In this document: positions 8,565-16,626 of the stretch, piece by piece | How the letters are laid out: every line of letters begins with the position of its first letter | Position numbering within the stretch: position 1 is the first letter of the stretch | NCBI RefSeq assembly: GCF_947495665.1 | Contig: NZ_CANLZV010000006.1 | Location: 62,001-126,000 of the forward strand | Reading direction: 5' to 3' | Source of the DNA: an uncultured Sunxiuqinia sp. | Lineage (GTDB): Bacteria; Bacteroidota; Bacteroidia; Bacteroidales; Prolixibacteraceae | Length of the DNA stretch: 64,000 nt | Program-made: the position numbers and the translations under genes | The notes under the pieces: generated by a model | Told to the model about the DNA's origin: nothing | Database searches by the model: none | What the model saw: the letters and a program-made list of their open reading frames with translations, nothing else

Positions 8565-9789
8565 CCCAATAATTCCGTTAACCAAAACAGCCAAAGATCA
8601 ATCGACTTGGCGCTTTTTAATGAACGAGCTAAAACCCAGAGGAAAATGGCTGACACCTTTTAACCTGATCTCCATTCCGATCATCCTCGTGGGGCTGGCT
8701 CTTATTGTTATTCGCTTTACAGAAGGCCTGGGAGCCGTTTCCAACATCAATCAGGAAATCCCCTGGGGCTTGTGGAAGGGCTTTAACGTAGTTACCGGCG
8801 TAGCCTTTGCCGGTGGCGCCTATGTACTCACCTTCATCGTTTATATTCTGAAAGTGGATAAGTTCCACTCCATTGTCCGGGTAACCGTGCTGAACGGCTT
8901 TCTGGCTTACCTGTTTTACGCCGGAGCACTGGTTCTTGACCTGGGCAAACCCTGGAACATCTTCAACCCGATTATTGGCAATAACTTTGGAGCCAGCTCG
9001 GTACTGTTTCTCGTAGCCTGGCATTTCCTGCTCTACATTGTGGCTCAGCTCATTGAGTTTTCTCCGGCTGTAGCCGAATGGCTGGGCGCCCGTCGTGCCC
9101 ACAAGCTACTATCGGGGCTGACTCTCGGAGCGGTCATTTTCGGAATCACGCTTTCAACCTTACACCAATCCGGTTTAGGCGCTCTGTTCCTTATGGCTAG
9201 CCAAAAGATTCACCCGCTCTGGTACAACGAGTTTATTCCCATTCTGTTTCTGGTTTCCAGTGTGTTTGCCGGCCTATCCATGGTTATTTTCGAAGGGTCA
9301 ATCAGTCAGCGGGTCTTCTTCCGAAAAATCAGCAGCAAGAACCGCGAATCACGCAATAGCCTGGTGCAAAGCCTTTCAAAAATCTGTGCTTTTTCCATGT
9401 TTGCCTACCTGGCCATGCAATTCCTGGTTTTCATTCACGGACAACACTGGGATTTGCTCAACACACCCATGGGCTACTGGTTCCTGCTTGAAATGATTGG
9501 TTTTGTCCTTGTTCCGATGGCGCTGTTTTTCTATGCTTCCCGAAAGTCCAGCATTTTGCTGAGCCGGGTGGCCGCCATCATCACCATACTTGGCATTATT
9601 CTGAACCGTTTGAATGTATCGATCATTGCGTTTCGCTGGGATGCCGCGGTACATTATGTCCCCTCCTGGATGGAAGTGGTGGTTAGCATTACCATCATCC
9701 TCATTCAGATTTGGATTTTCCGCTGGGTTATCAGCCGGATGCCTGTGCTTGACGAATCGCCCAAGTGGGCACAAAAAGCCAGTCATTAG
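8557..9789 (+). CDS. NrfD/PsrC/HmcC-type membrane subunit
   Basis: The 410-residue protein is almost entirely hydrophobic, with about ten membrane helices. It carries NrfD-family features such as IPWGLWKGFNVVTGVAFAGGAY, the histidine-containing segment ITLSTLHQSGLGALF and the late HYVPSWMEVV stretch. HmcC/DsrP-like members have this ten-helix form and exchange electrons with menaquinone. The preceding ferredoxin is its obvious partner. The gene overlaps that ferredoxin by 8 bp and is followed after 41 bp by the second GcvH-like protein. Whether it oxidises or reduces quinone, or moves protons, cannot be told from sequence. Confidence 0.9.
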   Translation: MTSPIIPLTKTAKDQSTWRFLMNELKPRGKWLTPFNLISIPIILVGLALIVIRFTEGLGAVSNINQEIPWGLWKGFNVVTGVAFAGGAYVLTFIVYILKVDKFHSIVRVTVLNGFLAYLFYAGALVLDLGKPWNIFNPIIGNNFGASSVLFLVAWHFLLYIVAQLIEFSPAVAEWLGARRAHKLLSGLTLGAVIFGITLSTLHQSGLGALFLMASQKIHPLWYNEFIPILFLVSSVFAGLSMVIFEGSISQRVFFRKISSKNRESRNSLVQSLSKICAFSMFAYLAMQFLVFIHGQHWDLLNTPMGYWFLLEMIGFVLVPMALFFYASRKSSILLSRVAAIITILGIILNRLNVSIIAFRWDAAVHYVPSWMEVVVSITIILIQIWIFRWVISRMPVLDESPKWAQKASH

Positions 9790-9830
9790 GCAACTGACGA
9801 GTTTGAATTAACAACCTAAAATATACAATC

Positions 9831-10541
9831 ATGGACGGATTTACATACACCAATATCTTTGCAACCAAAGGAATCGAATACCTGGCCATCATTGGCTTTT
9901 TCCTCCTACTGGTTCCATTCTGGATGCTGCTGACCAGAAAATCAAAAACCTCCGGGCAGGAGCAACTGACTGGCAGACTGATTACCGCCAGCATGCTTCG
10001 TATTCCTCATGGAATTTTCTTCAGCAAGTTTCACAGCTGGGCATACCTCGAAAAAAACGGAGCGGCAAAAGTTGGCCTTGACGACTTGCTACTTCATCTT
10101 ACCGGCGAGGTAAGCATTACGCACCTGAAACAACCGGGCGAAAAAGTGCAAAAAGGCGAATGGCTCACGCAAATTAACCACAACGGAAAAAGCCTGCGTA
10201 TTTTCTCTCCCATCTCAGGCGAAATTAAGCAAATGAATGAGTTGCTGGCCGAAGAGCCCGGGCTGATGCGCGAAGATCCGTACCGTCAAGGCTGGATGTA
10301 CCAGATCAAACCCTCGAACTGGAAAGCTGACACCAACGCCCACTTTTTAGCCGAAGATGCCAGCAACTGGGCAGCCCAGGAACTGAGCCGCTTCAAGGAT
10401 TTCCTGTCGGCTTCAGTCATGAAACACTTGCCCGACCCAAGCCAGGTGGTTTTACAGGACGGAGGAGAATTGGTCGACCATCCGTTGGCAGAACTGCCTC
10501 CGGAAGTATGGCGTGACTTTCAGGAAAACTTCCTGACCTAA
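9831..10541 (+). CDS. Membrane-anchored GcvH-like protein
   Basis: This 236-residue protein has one N-terminal membrane helix (about residues 17-35) and then a GcvH-like domain that is the shorter sibling of the C-terminal half of the 5977 gene. Shared features are FSKFHSWAYLEKNGAAKVGLDD, the SPISG turn, EDPYRQGWMYQIKPSNW, and the C-terminal LQDGGELVDHPLAELPPEVW. The hairpin that should carry lipoyl-lysine reads G-K120-S-L-R-I-F-S-P and lacks the V-K-A context of glycine-cleavage H protein, with the lysine shifted by one. No gcvT or gcvP is nearby, so a glycine-cleavage role is unlikely. It closes the operon, with a large hairpin 44 bp after the stop. Confidence 0.85.
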   Translation: MDGFTYTNIFATKGIEYLAIIGFFLLLVPFWMLLTRKSKTSGQEQLTGRLITASMLRIPHGIFFSKFHSWAYLEKNGAAKVGLDDLLLHLTGEVSITHLKQPGEKVQKGEWLTQINHNGKSLRIFSPISGEIKQMNELLAEEPGLMREDPYRQGWMYQIKPSNWKADTNAHFLAEDASNWAAQELSRFKDFLSASVMKHLPDPSQVVLQDGGELVDHPLAELPPEVWRDFQENFLT

Positions 10542-10584
10542 ACAACCACCAAAAATACGCTTAAGCCTTAGTGCTTCTTGAAAG

Positions 10585-10631
10585 GAAACGGTTTTAGAGC
10601 GGTGTGCATGCCACATCGCTTTAGCCGTTTC
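10585..10631 (+). terminator. Long imperfect hairpin between the redox operon and the sensor kinase
   Basis: GAAACGG pairs with CCGTTTC at the base, and AGCGGTGTG pairs with CACATCGCT above it with small bulges. Only a weak U-run follows (TGATGATTTT), so it may terminate poorly or act as a 3' stabiliser that separates operon expression from the kinase. Confidence 0.5.
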
Positions 10632-10748
10632 TGATGATTTTAAATAACCGGATTTCATCATTTAGATGTTATATAACAAAATACAGAATTGAGTCTGGTT
10701 TCAATTTTCAACTAACTTCGTCCTAGTAACTAACTTTAGCCTGCACCC

Positions 10749-12419
10749 ATGCCCTGGTTAAAAAAGATAGAACAAAAACAACGCGTTGGCAAACCTCTTG
10801 TGAATGGTTATGTCAAATTCCGTTCTTCCATCTACGGACGGGTTATCTTCATCATCGCCATTTCTTCCTTTTTCCTGTTTGTCTCCTTCGGAATTATTTT
10901 CCGGTCGGTGAATGAAAATTACATGAAATCGGTGATCAGTGAAAACGGCAACAACATTGGCTTTTTGGTCGAAGGGGCTTTGTACGATGCCATGCTGAAA
11001 AATGATCAGGCCTCGCTACAGCGAACGCTGGACCTGATCAACAACATGTCCGGGATTGACAATGTGAGCATGTACGACACCAACAACAACCTGGTGTATA
11101 CTTCCATTTCGAGCAATTCGGCCAACCACAGCGACCCCGACTGCATCAGCTGTCACGAAGACTTTGCCCAAATGTTTTCGGCAGAAGAGAAATCCTACCG
11201 GATTATTGAGGCCAAAAGTGAGTGCATCATGAATCCGGACAATGACAGCATTCGTAATTTAATGATCAAATCTCCCATCTTAAACGATCCTTCCTGCCAT
11301 ACGGCGGCCTGTCATGCCCACAGCCCCGATGAAAAAGTGCTGGGATCGCTGATGATTAAAATGCCGCTTGAGAAGCTGGATAATGCCCTGCAAGAGTCAA
11401 CCACCGACTTTTTCCTGATGGCAGCACTGATGACCATTTTGCTCATCCTTTTTCTAATTCTGTTCACCGACAAAAAGATAAAAAAGCCTCTGAACCAGAT
11501 TATCCGCGCGGCTGAAAAGGTGGCCAAAGGCGACAAAGACACCCGCCTGCGTATTAAGCCCAATTCGCTCTCCGACATGCGCATGGTTTCTTACGCCTTC
11601 AACGAAATGCTGGATAACCTGCACACAGCCAACACCGAGCTGCAAAATTGGTCCCAACAACTGGAATATAAAGTTCAGAAGAAGTCGGAAGAATTGGGGC
11701 AGGCACAGAATGAGCTGATCAACATTGAACGCATTGCCTCGCTGGGGAAACTTTCATTATCCGTCGCCCACGAAATCAACAACCCGCTGTCCGGCATTCT
11801 TATCTACACCAAACTCATTCACAAGCAGCTGAGCAACCCCCAGCTCGATCCGGAGAAGGTAAACAACATGCTCAAACACCTGAAACTGATTGAAAGCGAA
11901 ACCAAGCGTTGCGGCGATATTGTAAAAGGCCTGCTCGACTTTTCCAAAAAAGATCAGGAAGGCTTTGAAGCTAAACACCTGAACGAAATCTTGCGCGATA
12001 CCGCCACCCTGATGAGCCACCCTATGAAGATCGCCAATATTCACTTTTTGGCTGATTTATCGGCCAAACAAGACCTGATCTTCTGCAGCCCGAACCAGAT
12101 CAAACAAGCATGCATGGCTATTTTAGTCAATGCTTCGGAAGCTGTTGGTGAAAACGGCGAGATTACCCTTCGAACGCTCAACCCCGATCCGGAGACGATC
12201 CGGATTGAAGTGATTGACAATGGCGTTGGAATTGCCGAAGCCGACCTGCCTTATGTGTTTGAACCCTTTTTCTCGACTAAAGAAAAAGCCAGCGGAATTG
12301 GACTCGGTTTATCCATTGTGCATGGCATTATTCAGAACCATAAAGGAAAAACTGAAGCTCAGTCAGAACCCGGAAAAGAAACAACCATTGCCATCACCCT
12401 CCCATTAATAAAGACTTAA
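10749..12419 (+). CDS. Sensor histidine kinase with two periplasmic c-type heme motifs
   Basis: In order, the 556-residue protein has a membrane helix (about 32-51), a periplasmic domain of about 170 residues, a second helix (about 221-239), HAMP, a coiled coil, a HisKA domain with the phosphorylated His341 in VAHEINNPLSG, and an ATPase domain with N, G1 (DNGVGI) and G2 (GIGLGLSIV) boxes. The periplasmic domain carries CISCH (Cys132, Cys135, His136) and CHTAACH (Cys183, Cys188, His189), that is CX2CH and CX4CH heme-attachment motifs. It therefore probably senses redox state or a heme ligand. The sigma-54 regulator follows after 12 bp. Control of the upstream NrfD operon is inferred from position. 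Confidence 0.88.
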   Translation: MPWLKKIEQKQRVGKPLVNGYVKFRSSIYGRVIFIIAISSFFLFVSFGIIFRSVNENYMKSVISENGNNIGFLVEGALYDAMLKNDQASLQRTLDLINNMSGIDNVSMYDTNNNLVYTSISSNSANHSDPDCISCHEDFAQMFSAEEKSYRIIEAKSECIMNPDNDSIRNLMIKSPILNDPSCHTAACHAHSPDEKVLGSLMIKMPLEKLDNALQESTTDFFLMAALMTILLILFLILFTDKKIKKPLNQIIRAAEKVAKGDKDTRLRIKPNSLSDMRMVSYAFNEMLDNLHTANTELQNWSQQLEYKVQKKSEELGQAQNELINIERIASLGKLSLSVAHEINNPLSGILIYTKLIHKQLSNPQLDPEKVNNMLKHLKLIESETKRCGDIVKGLLDFSKKDQEGFEAKHLNEILRDTATLMSHPMKIANIHFLADLSAKQDLIFCSPNQIKQACMAILVNASEAVGENGEITLRTLNPDPETIRIEVIDNGVGIAEADLPYVFEPFFSTKEKASGIGLGLSIVHGIIQNHKGKTEAQSEPGKETTIAITLPLIKT

Positions 12420-12431
12420 TCAAGCTCAATC

Positions 12432-13775
12432 ATGACACAAAAAATCTCCATACTCATTGTTGACGATGAAAGCTCCGTAAGAGACTCCCTGTACAATTGG
12501 TTTATTGAAGACGGCTACCAGGTAGATTGCGCCGAAGATGCCAAAGTCGCCTTAAACAGGTTGGAGTCTGAAACTTTCGACATTGTGCTGGCCGACATTA
12601 AGATGCCGGGCATGGACGGACTTGAAATGCTCAAGCGCATCAAAGCCATTCAGCAAGATGTCATTGTGATTATGATGACCGCCTTTGCCACTGTTGAAAC
12701 AGCCGTTCAAGCCCTTAAAGATGGAGCTTTCGACTATGTAACCAAACCCTTTGACCCGGATGATTTATCGCACCTTATCCGCAATGCATCGCGGCAAATT
12801 ACCCTGATGGAGGAGAATGAGGTTTTGAAGGAGAAAGTGGTGTCACTGGAAAATGTGGAAGACCTGATTGGCAAAAGTGAAGCCATGAACCAGGTATTCC
12901 GGGAAATTGAAAGCGTGGCTCAATCCAATGCTTCAGTCATTATTACCGGCGAAAGTGGGACCGGCAAAGAGCTGGTAGCACGCGCCATTCATGCCAACTC
13001 CCCACGAAAATACTTCCCCTTGGTCAGCGTTCACTGCGGAGCCCTGTCCGAAAGCCTGCTTGAGAGTGAGCTGTTCGGACACGAAAAAGGCGCATTTACC
13101 GGAGCCGTTTACAACCGGAAAGGACGCTTTGAAATGGCCGACAACGGCACCATTTTTCTGGATGAAATTGCGACCATCTCCCCCAAAATGCAGATCGAAT
13201 TACTAAGGGTGCTCGAAAGCAAGAGCTTTATGCGCGTTGGTGGGAACAAAGAAATTAAGTCTGATTTCCGGGTGATTTGTGCCACCAACCGCGACCTGAA
13301 AACCATGGTGGACAATGGTGTTTTTCGCGAAGACCTTTACTACCGCCTCAACGTAGTCAACATCAACGTGCCCCCTTTACGCGAGCGTACCGACGACATC
13401 CCCTTGCTGGTCGACTACTTCATCAAGAAATACTGCAAAACCATGAACCGGGCGGTAATGACCATTGACCCGGCCGCCTTGAAGCGTCTGGAGGAATTCC
13501 CATTCCCGGGCAATATTCGCGAGCTGGAGAACATGATTGAACGAGCCATTGTCGTTGGGAACGGCAAGAAAATCACCTTAAAAGATCTTCCCATCGACCG
13601 ACCGGAAGCCAGTCCTTCATTCGAAAGCCTGAACGATATTGAAAAGCATCATATTCTTCAGATTCTGAATAAGTACAATTGGAACATTTCGGCTTCGGCC
13701 AAAGCGCTGAAAGTGGATCGGGTGACTTTATACAATAAGATCAAGAAATATCAACTTAAGCAGGCAAACAATTGA
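12432..13775 (+). CDS. Sigma-54-dependent response regulator (NtrC family)
   Basis: The 447-residue protein has a receiver domain with acidic pocket D11/D12 and phospho-acceptor Asp55 (LADIKMPGMDG). Its AAA+ domain has Walker A GESGTGKE near residue 173 and the sigma-54 contact loop GAFTGA near residue 220. A Fis-type helix-turn-helix ends the protein (NISASAKALKVDRVTLYNKI). It should be activated by the heme-containing kinase just upstream and open sigma-54 promoters; all catalytic motifs are intact. The natural target is the operon at 5977, which has paired palindromes and a sigma-54-like promoter in front; that link is inference. Confidence 0.93.
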   Translation: MTQKISILIVDDESSVRDSLYNWFIEDGYQVDCAEDAKVALNRLESETFDIVLADIKMPGMDGLEMLKRIKAIQQDVIVIMMTAFATVETAVQALKDGAFDYVTKPFDPDDLSHLIRNASRQITLMEENEVLKEKVVSLENVEDLIGKSEAMNQVFREIESVAQSNASVIITGESGTGKELVARAIHANSPRKYFPLVSVHCGALSESLLESELFGHEKGAFTGAVYNRKGRFEMADNGTIFLDEIATISPKMQIELLRVLESKSFMRVGGNKEIKSDFRVICATNRDLKTMVDNGVFREDLYYRLNVVNINVPPLRERTDDIPLLVDYFIKKYCKTMNRAVMTIDPAALKRLEEFPFPGNIRELENMIERAIVVGNGKKITLKDLPIDRPEASPSFESLNDIEKHHILQILNKYNWNISASAKALKVDRVTLYNKIKKYQLKQANN

Positions 13776-13855
13776 GCATTCAGCAAAAAGATGGGGCAAA
13801 CATGTCCCGACGATACGGACAAAACCACCTGCTTGCTGCTTAAACCGACGGATAC

Positions 13856-14386
13856 ATGAAGCCGGAGAACATCACACTAATTTCATTTGGGTATTTCGAG
13901 AAACGATTTCTCGGTGAAATCATGTATGATGTCGAACGGGAATTCCGCATCCCGGTTATTGTCCGCGAAGGTTATCTGGACCTAAGCCTTTACTTTGATC
14001 CTGCGCGCCGCCAATACAACGGAAATCGCCTCCTTCAGGATATCAACCAGCAATTTGCTTCTGATGAAACCAAAACACTCGCCGTTTTCAATGTCGATCT
14101 ATACATTCCGATTCTCACCTTCATTTTTGGCCAGGCCTTTTTAAACGGCCGTTGCGGCATTGCTTCGGCATACCGACTTCGTAACGAACGCTATGGCATT
14201 GCGCCCAACGAGCCTGTTTTTGTTGATCGTTTGCGAAAGGAAGTGATCCATGAGCTGGGGCACGCCTTTGGCCTTATCCACTGCCTTACCCCGACTTGTG
14301 TCATGCGTTCGAGCACCTACGTGGAAGACATTGACCAAAAAGGCTGGTCGTTTTGTCCCAAGTGCAGGAAACAGCTGGAAGGCTGA
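13856..14386 (+). CDS. Archaemetzincin-type zinc metalloprotease
   Basis: The 176-residue protein carries the archaemetzincin signature: HELGHAFGLIHC with three zinc-binding histidines and the catalytic glutamate, followed by CxM (C-V-M, the Met-turn) and a C-terminal CPKC pair that completes the second, structural zinc site. Family members are small cytoplasmic peptidases found in archaea, some bacteria and animals; their bacterial substrates are not defined. There is no signal peptide. The gene follows the response regulator after 80 bp in the same orientation, so it may share the transcript, but nothing in its sequence connects it to redox sensing. All expected zinc ligands are present. 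Confidence 0.9.
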   Translation: MKPENITLISFGYFEKRFLGEIMYDVEREFRIPVIVREGYLDLSLYFDPARRQYNGNRLLQDINQQFASDETKTLAVFNVDLYIPILTFIFGQAFLNGRCGIASAYRLRNERYGIAPNEPVFVDRLRKEVIHELGHAFGLIHCLTPTCVMRSSTYVEDIDQKGWSFCPKCRKQLEG

Positions 14387-14538
14387 CTCCGCCAAAAGCT
14401 CCCGAATTCCGGAGCAGAGGTACTTGAAAAGAACCAACACCGATAGTAAGACCTAAAAGTATTCTTATCTTTATGTTTTATTTTCAAACGGATAAATAGT
14501 GGCAAAACACCCGAACACAAAAAAGTAATCGTCTGAAT

Positions 14539-16095
14539 ATGAAATCTATTGATGTTGACAAATTAATCCTTCGGTTGATGAGGATCAGGGAGGCGATTCT
14601 CTCATGCGAAGAAAACTATGAACCGATGATCCAGTCGGTGCATCCGAATTACCAATACAGCGTACGCAATTTCATTCGCTACCTGAAACTACGCACCTTT
14701 GAACTCCGGGAGATTCAGGAGGAACTATCGGCCATGGGACTCTCTTCCATTGGTCACTCGGAACGCTATGTTTTAGCCAACATCGAAAACATCCTTTACT
14801 TTTTGCACTTGTACCAGGGGAAAAAATTCCAGGGGAAATACGATCTGGGCGAGCACCCGGTTAACTACTTCCGGAGTAACGATGTACTGGAAAATAACTC
14901 CACCCGCTTGCTGGGAAAAAGCAACCAGTCGCTCAACACGCGTATTATGGTTACTTTACCTTCGGAGGCCGCAACTGATTACGAACTTGTCAAACGATTG
15001 ATTAAGCTGGGGATTGAAGTTGCGCGGGTAAACTGCAGCCACGACACACAGGAAGATTGGGAAAAGATGATTGCACATGTCCGGCAAGCTTGTCGGGAAA
15101 CAGGTCAGGAATGCCGCATTTACATGGACTTGCCCGGCCCGAAAATGCGAACAGGCCCTGTCAAGATGAAAAAAAAGAAAAAGAAGAAGAAAAAACAGAT
15201 CAATTATCTGACTTTGCATAAAGGCGATCATTTGCACGTGTATCGGGAAGAAATTCTGGGACGCGATGCCCAATACTCCGCTGACGGAGAACTGATCGCC
15301 CCTGCCCAAATTGCAATTGCCTCTCCTATTCAGTTTTCCGACCTGAACGTGGGTGAACACATCTGGTTTGACGATGGCAAAATCGGAGGAGTCATCAGCG
15401 CAATCACCGCAGAATACCTCGATGTGGAGATTGTGCGGGCTAACATTGAAAAGGGAAGTAAGCTTCGGGCTGAAAAAGGTATTAACCTCCCTGATTCAAA
15501 GCTAAACCTGCCTTCCCTCTCCTCCGACGACCTCAGCTTTCTACCTTTCCTAACTGAACAGGCCGACATCATTGGCTATTCATTTGTACGCCAGGCCGCC
15601 GATGTGATTGCCCTTCAGAACGAGCTGAAAAACTACGGAAGATCAGACATTGGGCTGGTTCTAAAAATTGAAAACAGTGATGCTTTTGAAAACCTTCCCG
15701 AGCTGTTGATCACCGCCATGCGCAATCCCAATATCGGAGTGATGATTGCTCGCGGCGACCTGGCTGTTGAACTGGGAGCTGAACGCATATCTGAAGTTCA
15801 GGAGCAAATTCTGTGGCTGTGCGAAGCCGCTTTCATTCCCAACATCTGGGCCACCCAGGTTCTTGAGAAGCTGTCGAAGGAAGGCGTTGCAACCCGCGCC
15901 GAAATTACGGATGCCTCCATGGCAGCCCGTTCGGAATGCGTAATGCTTAACAAAGGAGATAACATGCAGGAAACCGTGCAAATTCTGTATAACATTCTGC
16001 ATCGTATGGAAGCACATCAATATAAAAAGAAAGGAACTTTACGCGCTTTGCGGGTGGCTGAGGGTTTTCTATCGAAAAAGAATCTCCCCCTGTGA
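14539..16095 (+). CDS. Pyruvate kinase-like protein with N-terminal extension and a nine-lysine run
   Basis: Residues 1 to about 130 are an extra helical region without a known match. From about 135 the pyruvate kinase barrel begins (TRIMVTLPSEAA, ARVNCSHD, MDLPGPKMRTG), with the catalytic lysine context LKIENSDAFENL, MIARGDLAVELG and WATQVLE...TRAEITDASMA. The allosteric C-terminal domain is absent (518 residues in all), and the usual MLSGETA is MLNKGDN. Nine consecutive lysines (codons 15169-15195) sit at the entry to the mobile B domain. Such shortened homologs are found in Bacteroidota; whether they make pyruvate or act on another enolpyruvate is unknown. The run could slow ribosomes, but the frame is intact. 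Confidence 0.82.
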   Translation: MKSIDVDKLILRLMRIREAILSCEENYEPMIQSVHPNYQYSVRNFIRYLKLRTFELREIQEELSAMGLSSIGHSERYVLANIENILYFLHLYQGKKFQGKYDLGEHPVNYFRSNDVLENNSTRLLGKSNQSLNTRIMVTLPSEAATDYELVKRLIKLGIEVARVNCSHDTQEDWEKMIAHVRQACRETGQECRIYMDLPGPKMRTGPVKMKKKKKKKKKQINYLTLHKGDHLHVYREEILGRDAQYSADGELIAPAQIAIASPIQFSDLNVGEHIWFDDGKIGGVISAITAEYLDVEIVRANIEKGSKLRAEKGINLPDSKLNLPSLSSDDLSFLPFLTEQADIIGYSFVRQAADVIALQNELKNYGRSDIGLVLKIENSDAFENLPELLITAMRNPNIGVMIARGDLAVELGAERISEVQEQILWLCEAAFIPNIWATQVLEKLSKEGVATRAEITDASMAARSECVMLNKGDNMQETVQILYNILHRMEAHQYKKKGTLRALRVAEGFLSKKNLPL

Positions 16096-16226
16096 AACAA
16101 AAACAACTTGCAATGCTTGACAAATGAAACGACCTGACTAAGTCCAGCGCAGGTGTTTTTTGGGTAATCTATGCAAGATTCCCAATAATTAACCTTAACT
16201 TGCACGGTATTAAAACTATTCATATC

Positions 16227-16418
16227 ATGAACAAAGGAACAGTTAAATTTTTCAACGAATCCAAAGGTTTTGGATTCATCAAAGATGCCGATTCATCGCA
16301 AGAATATTTCGTGCATTCATCCGGGTTAATCGACAATATCGGAGAGAATGACGAAGTAACCTTTGAGTTGCAAGAAGGCAGAAAAGGATTAAATGCAGTC
16401 AATGTTAAACTAGCTTAG
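16227..16418 (+). CDS. Cold-shock domain protein (CspA family)
   Basis: This 63-residue protein is a single cold-shock domain: MNKGTVKFFNESKGFGFIK, with RNP1 as KGFGFI, and a modified RNP2 that reads YFVHSS instead of VFVHFS. Such proteins bind single-stranded RNA and DNA and melt secondary structure. The length and the ATG at 16227 match the family exactly; the frame is open a little further upstream but adds nothing conserved. A strong terminator follows directly, so it is a single-gene transcript. Loss of one RNP2 aromatic may change RNA affinity, but the Tyr before it could partly compensate. Confidence 0.93.
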   Translation: MNKGTVKFFNESKGFGFIKDADSSQEYFVHSSGLIDNIGENDEVTFELQEGRKGLNAVNVKLA

Positions 16419-16448
16419 TTTAAAATAAACTTACCATTTAAAGATCTT

Positions 16449-16477
16449 AAGTCCCATTAAACATGGGACTTTTTTTT
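16449..16477 (+). terminator. Rho-independent terminator after the cold-shock gene
   Basis: A 9-bp stem AAGTCCCAT/ATGGGACTT with a 5-base loop, followed by a run of T. It is a textbook intrinsic terminator 30 bp after the stop codon. Confidence 0.93.
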
Positions 16478-16626
16478 ATCTCATTTTCAGACCGATTTAA
16501 AAATTTACACCGACAAAAAACAACTGATTTAAAGCATGTTTATCTATCCAGTTCATCTCTGAAATGAATAATGGTACAGGTTTTGTATTTTCACTGGAAA
16601 CAGATCATTAATTAATACATAATGTC

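Noticed and set aside
9831-10541. Glycine cleavage H protein
   Set aside because: The lipoyl motif is missing, a membrane helix is present and there is no gcvT or gcvP nearby.
15166-15198. Programmed frameshift at the lysine run
   Set aside because: The frame continues correctly on both sides, and the shifted frames do not continue the protein.
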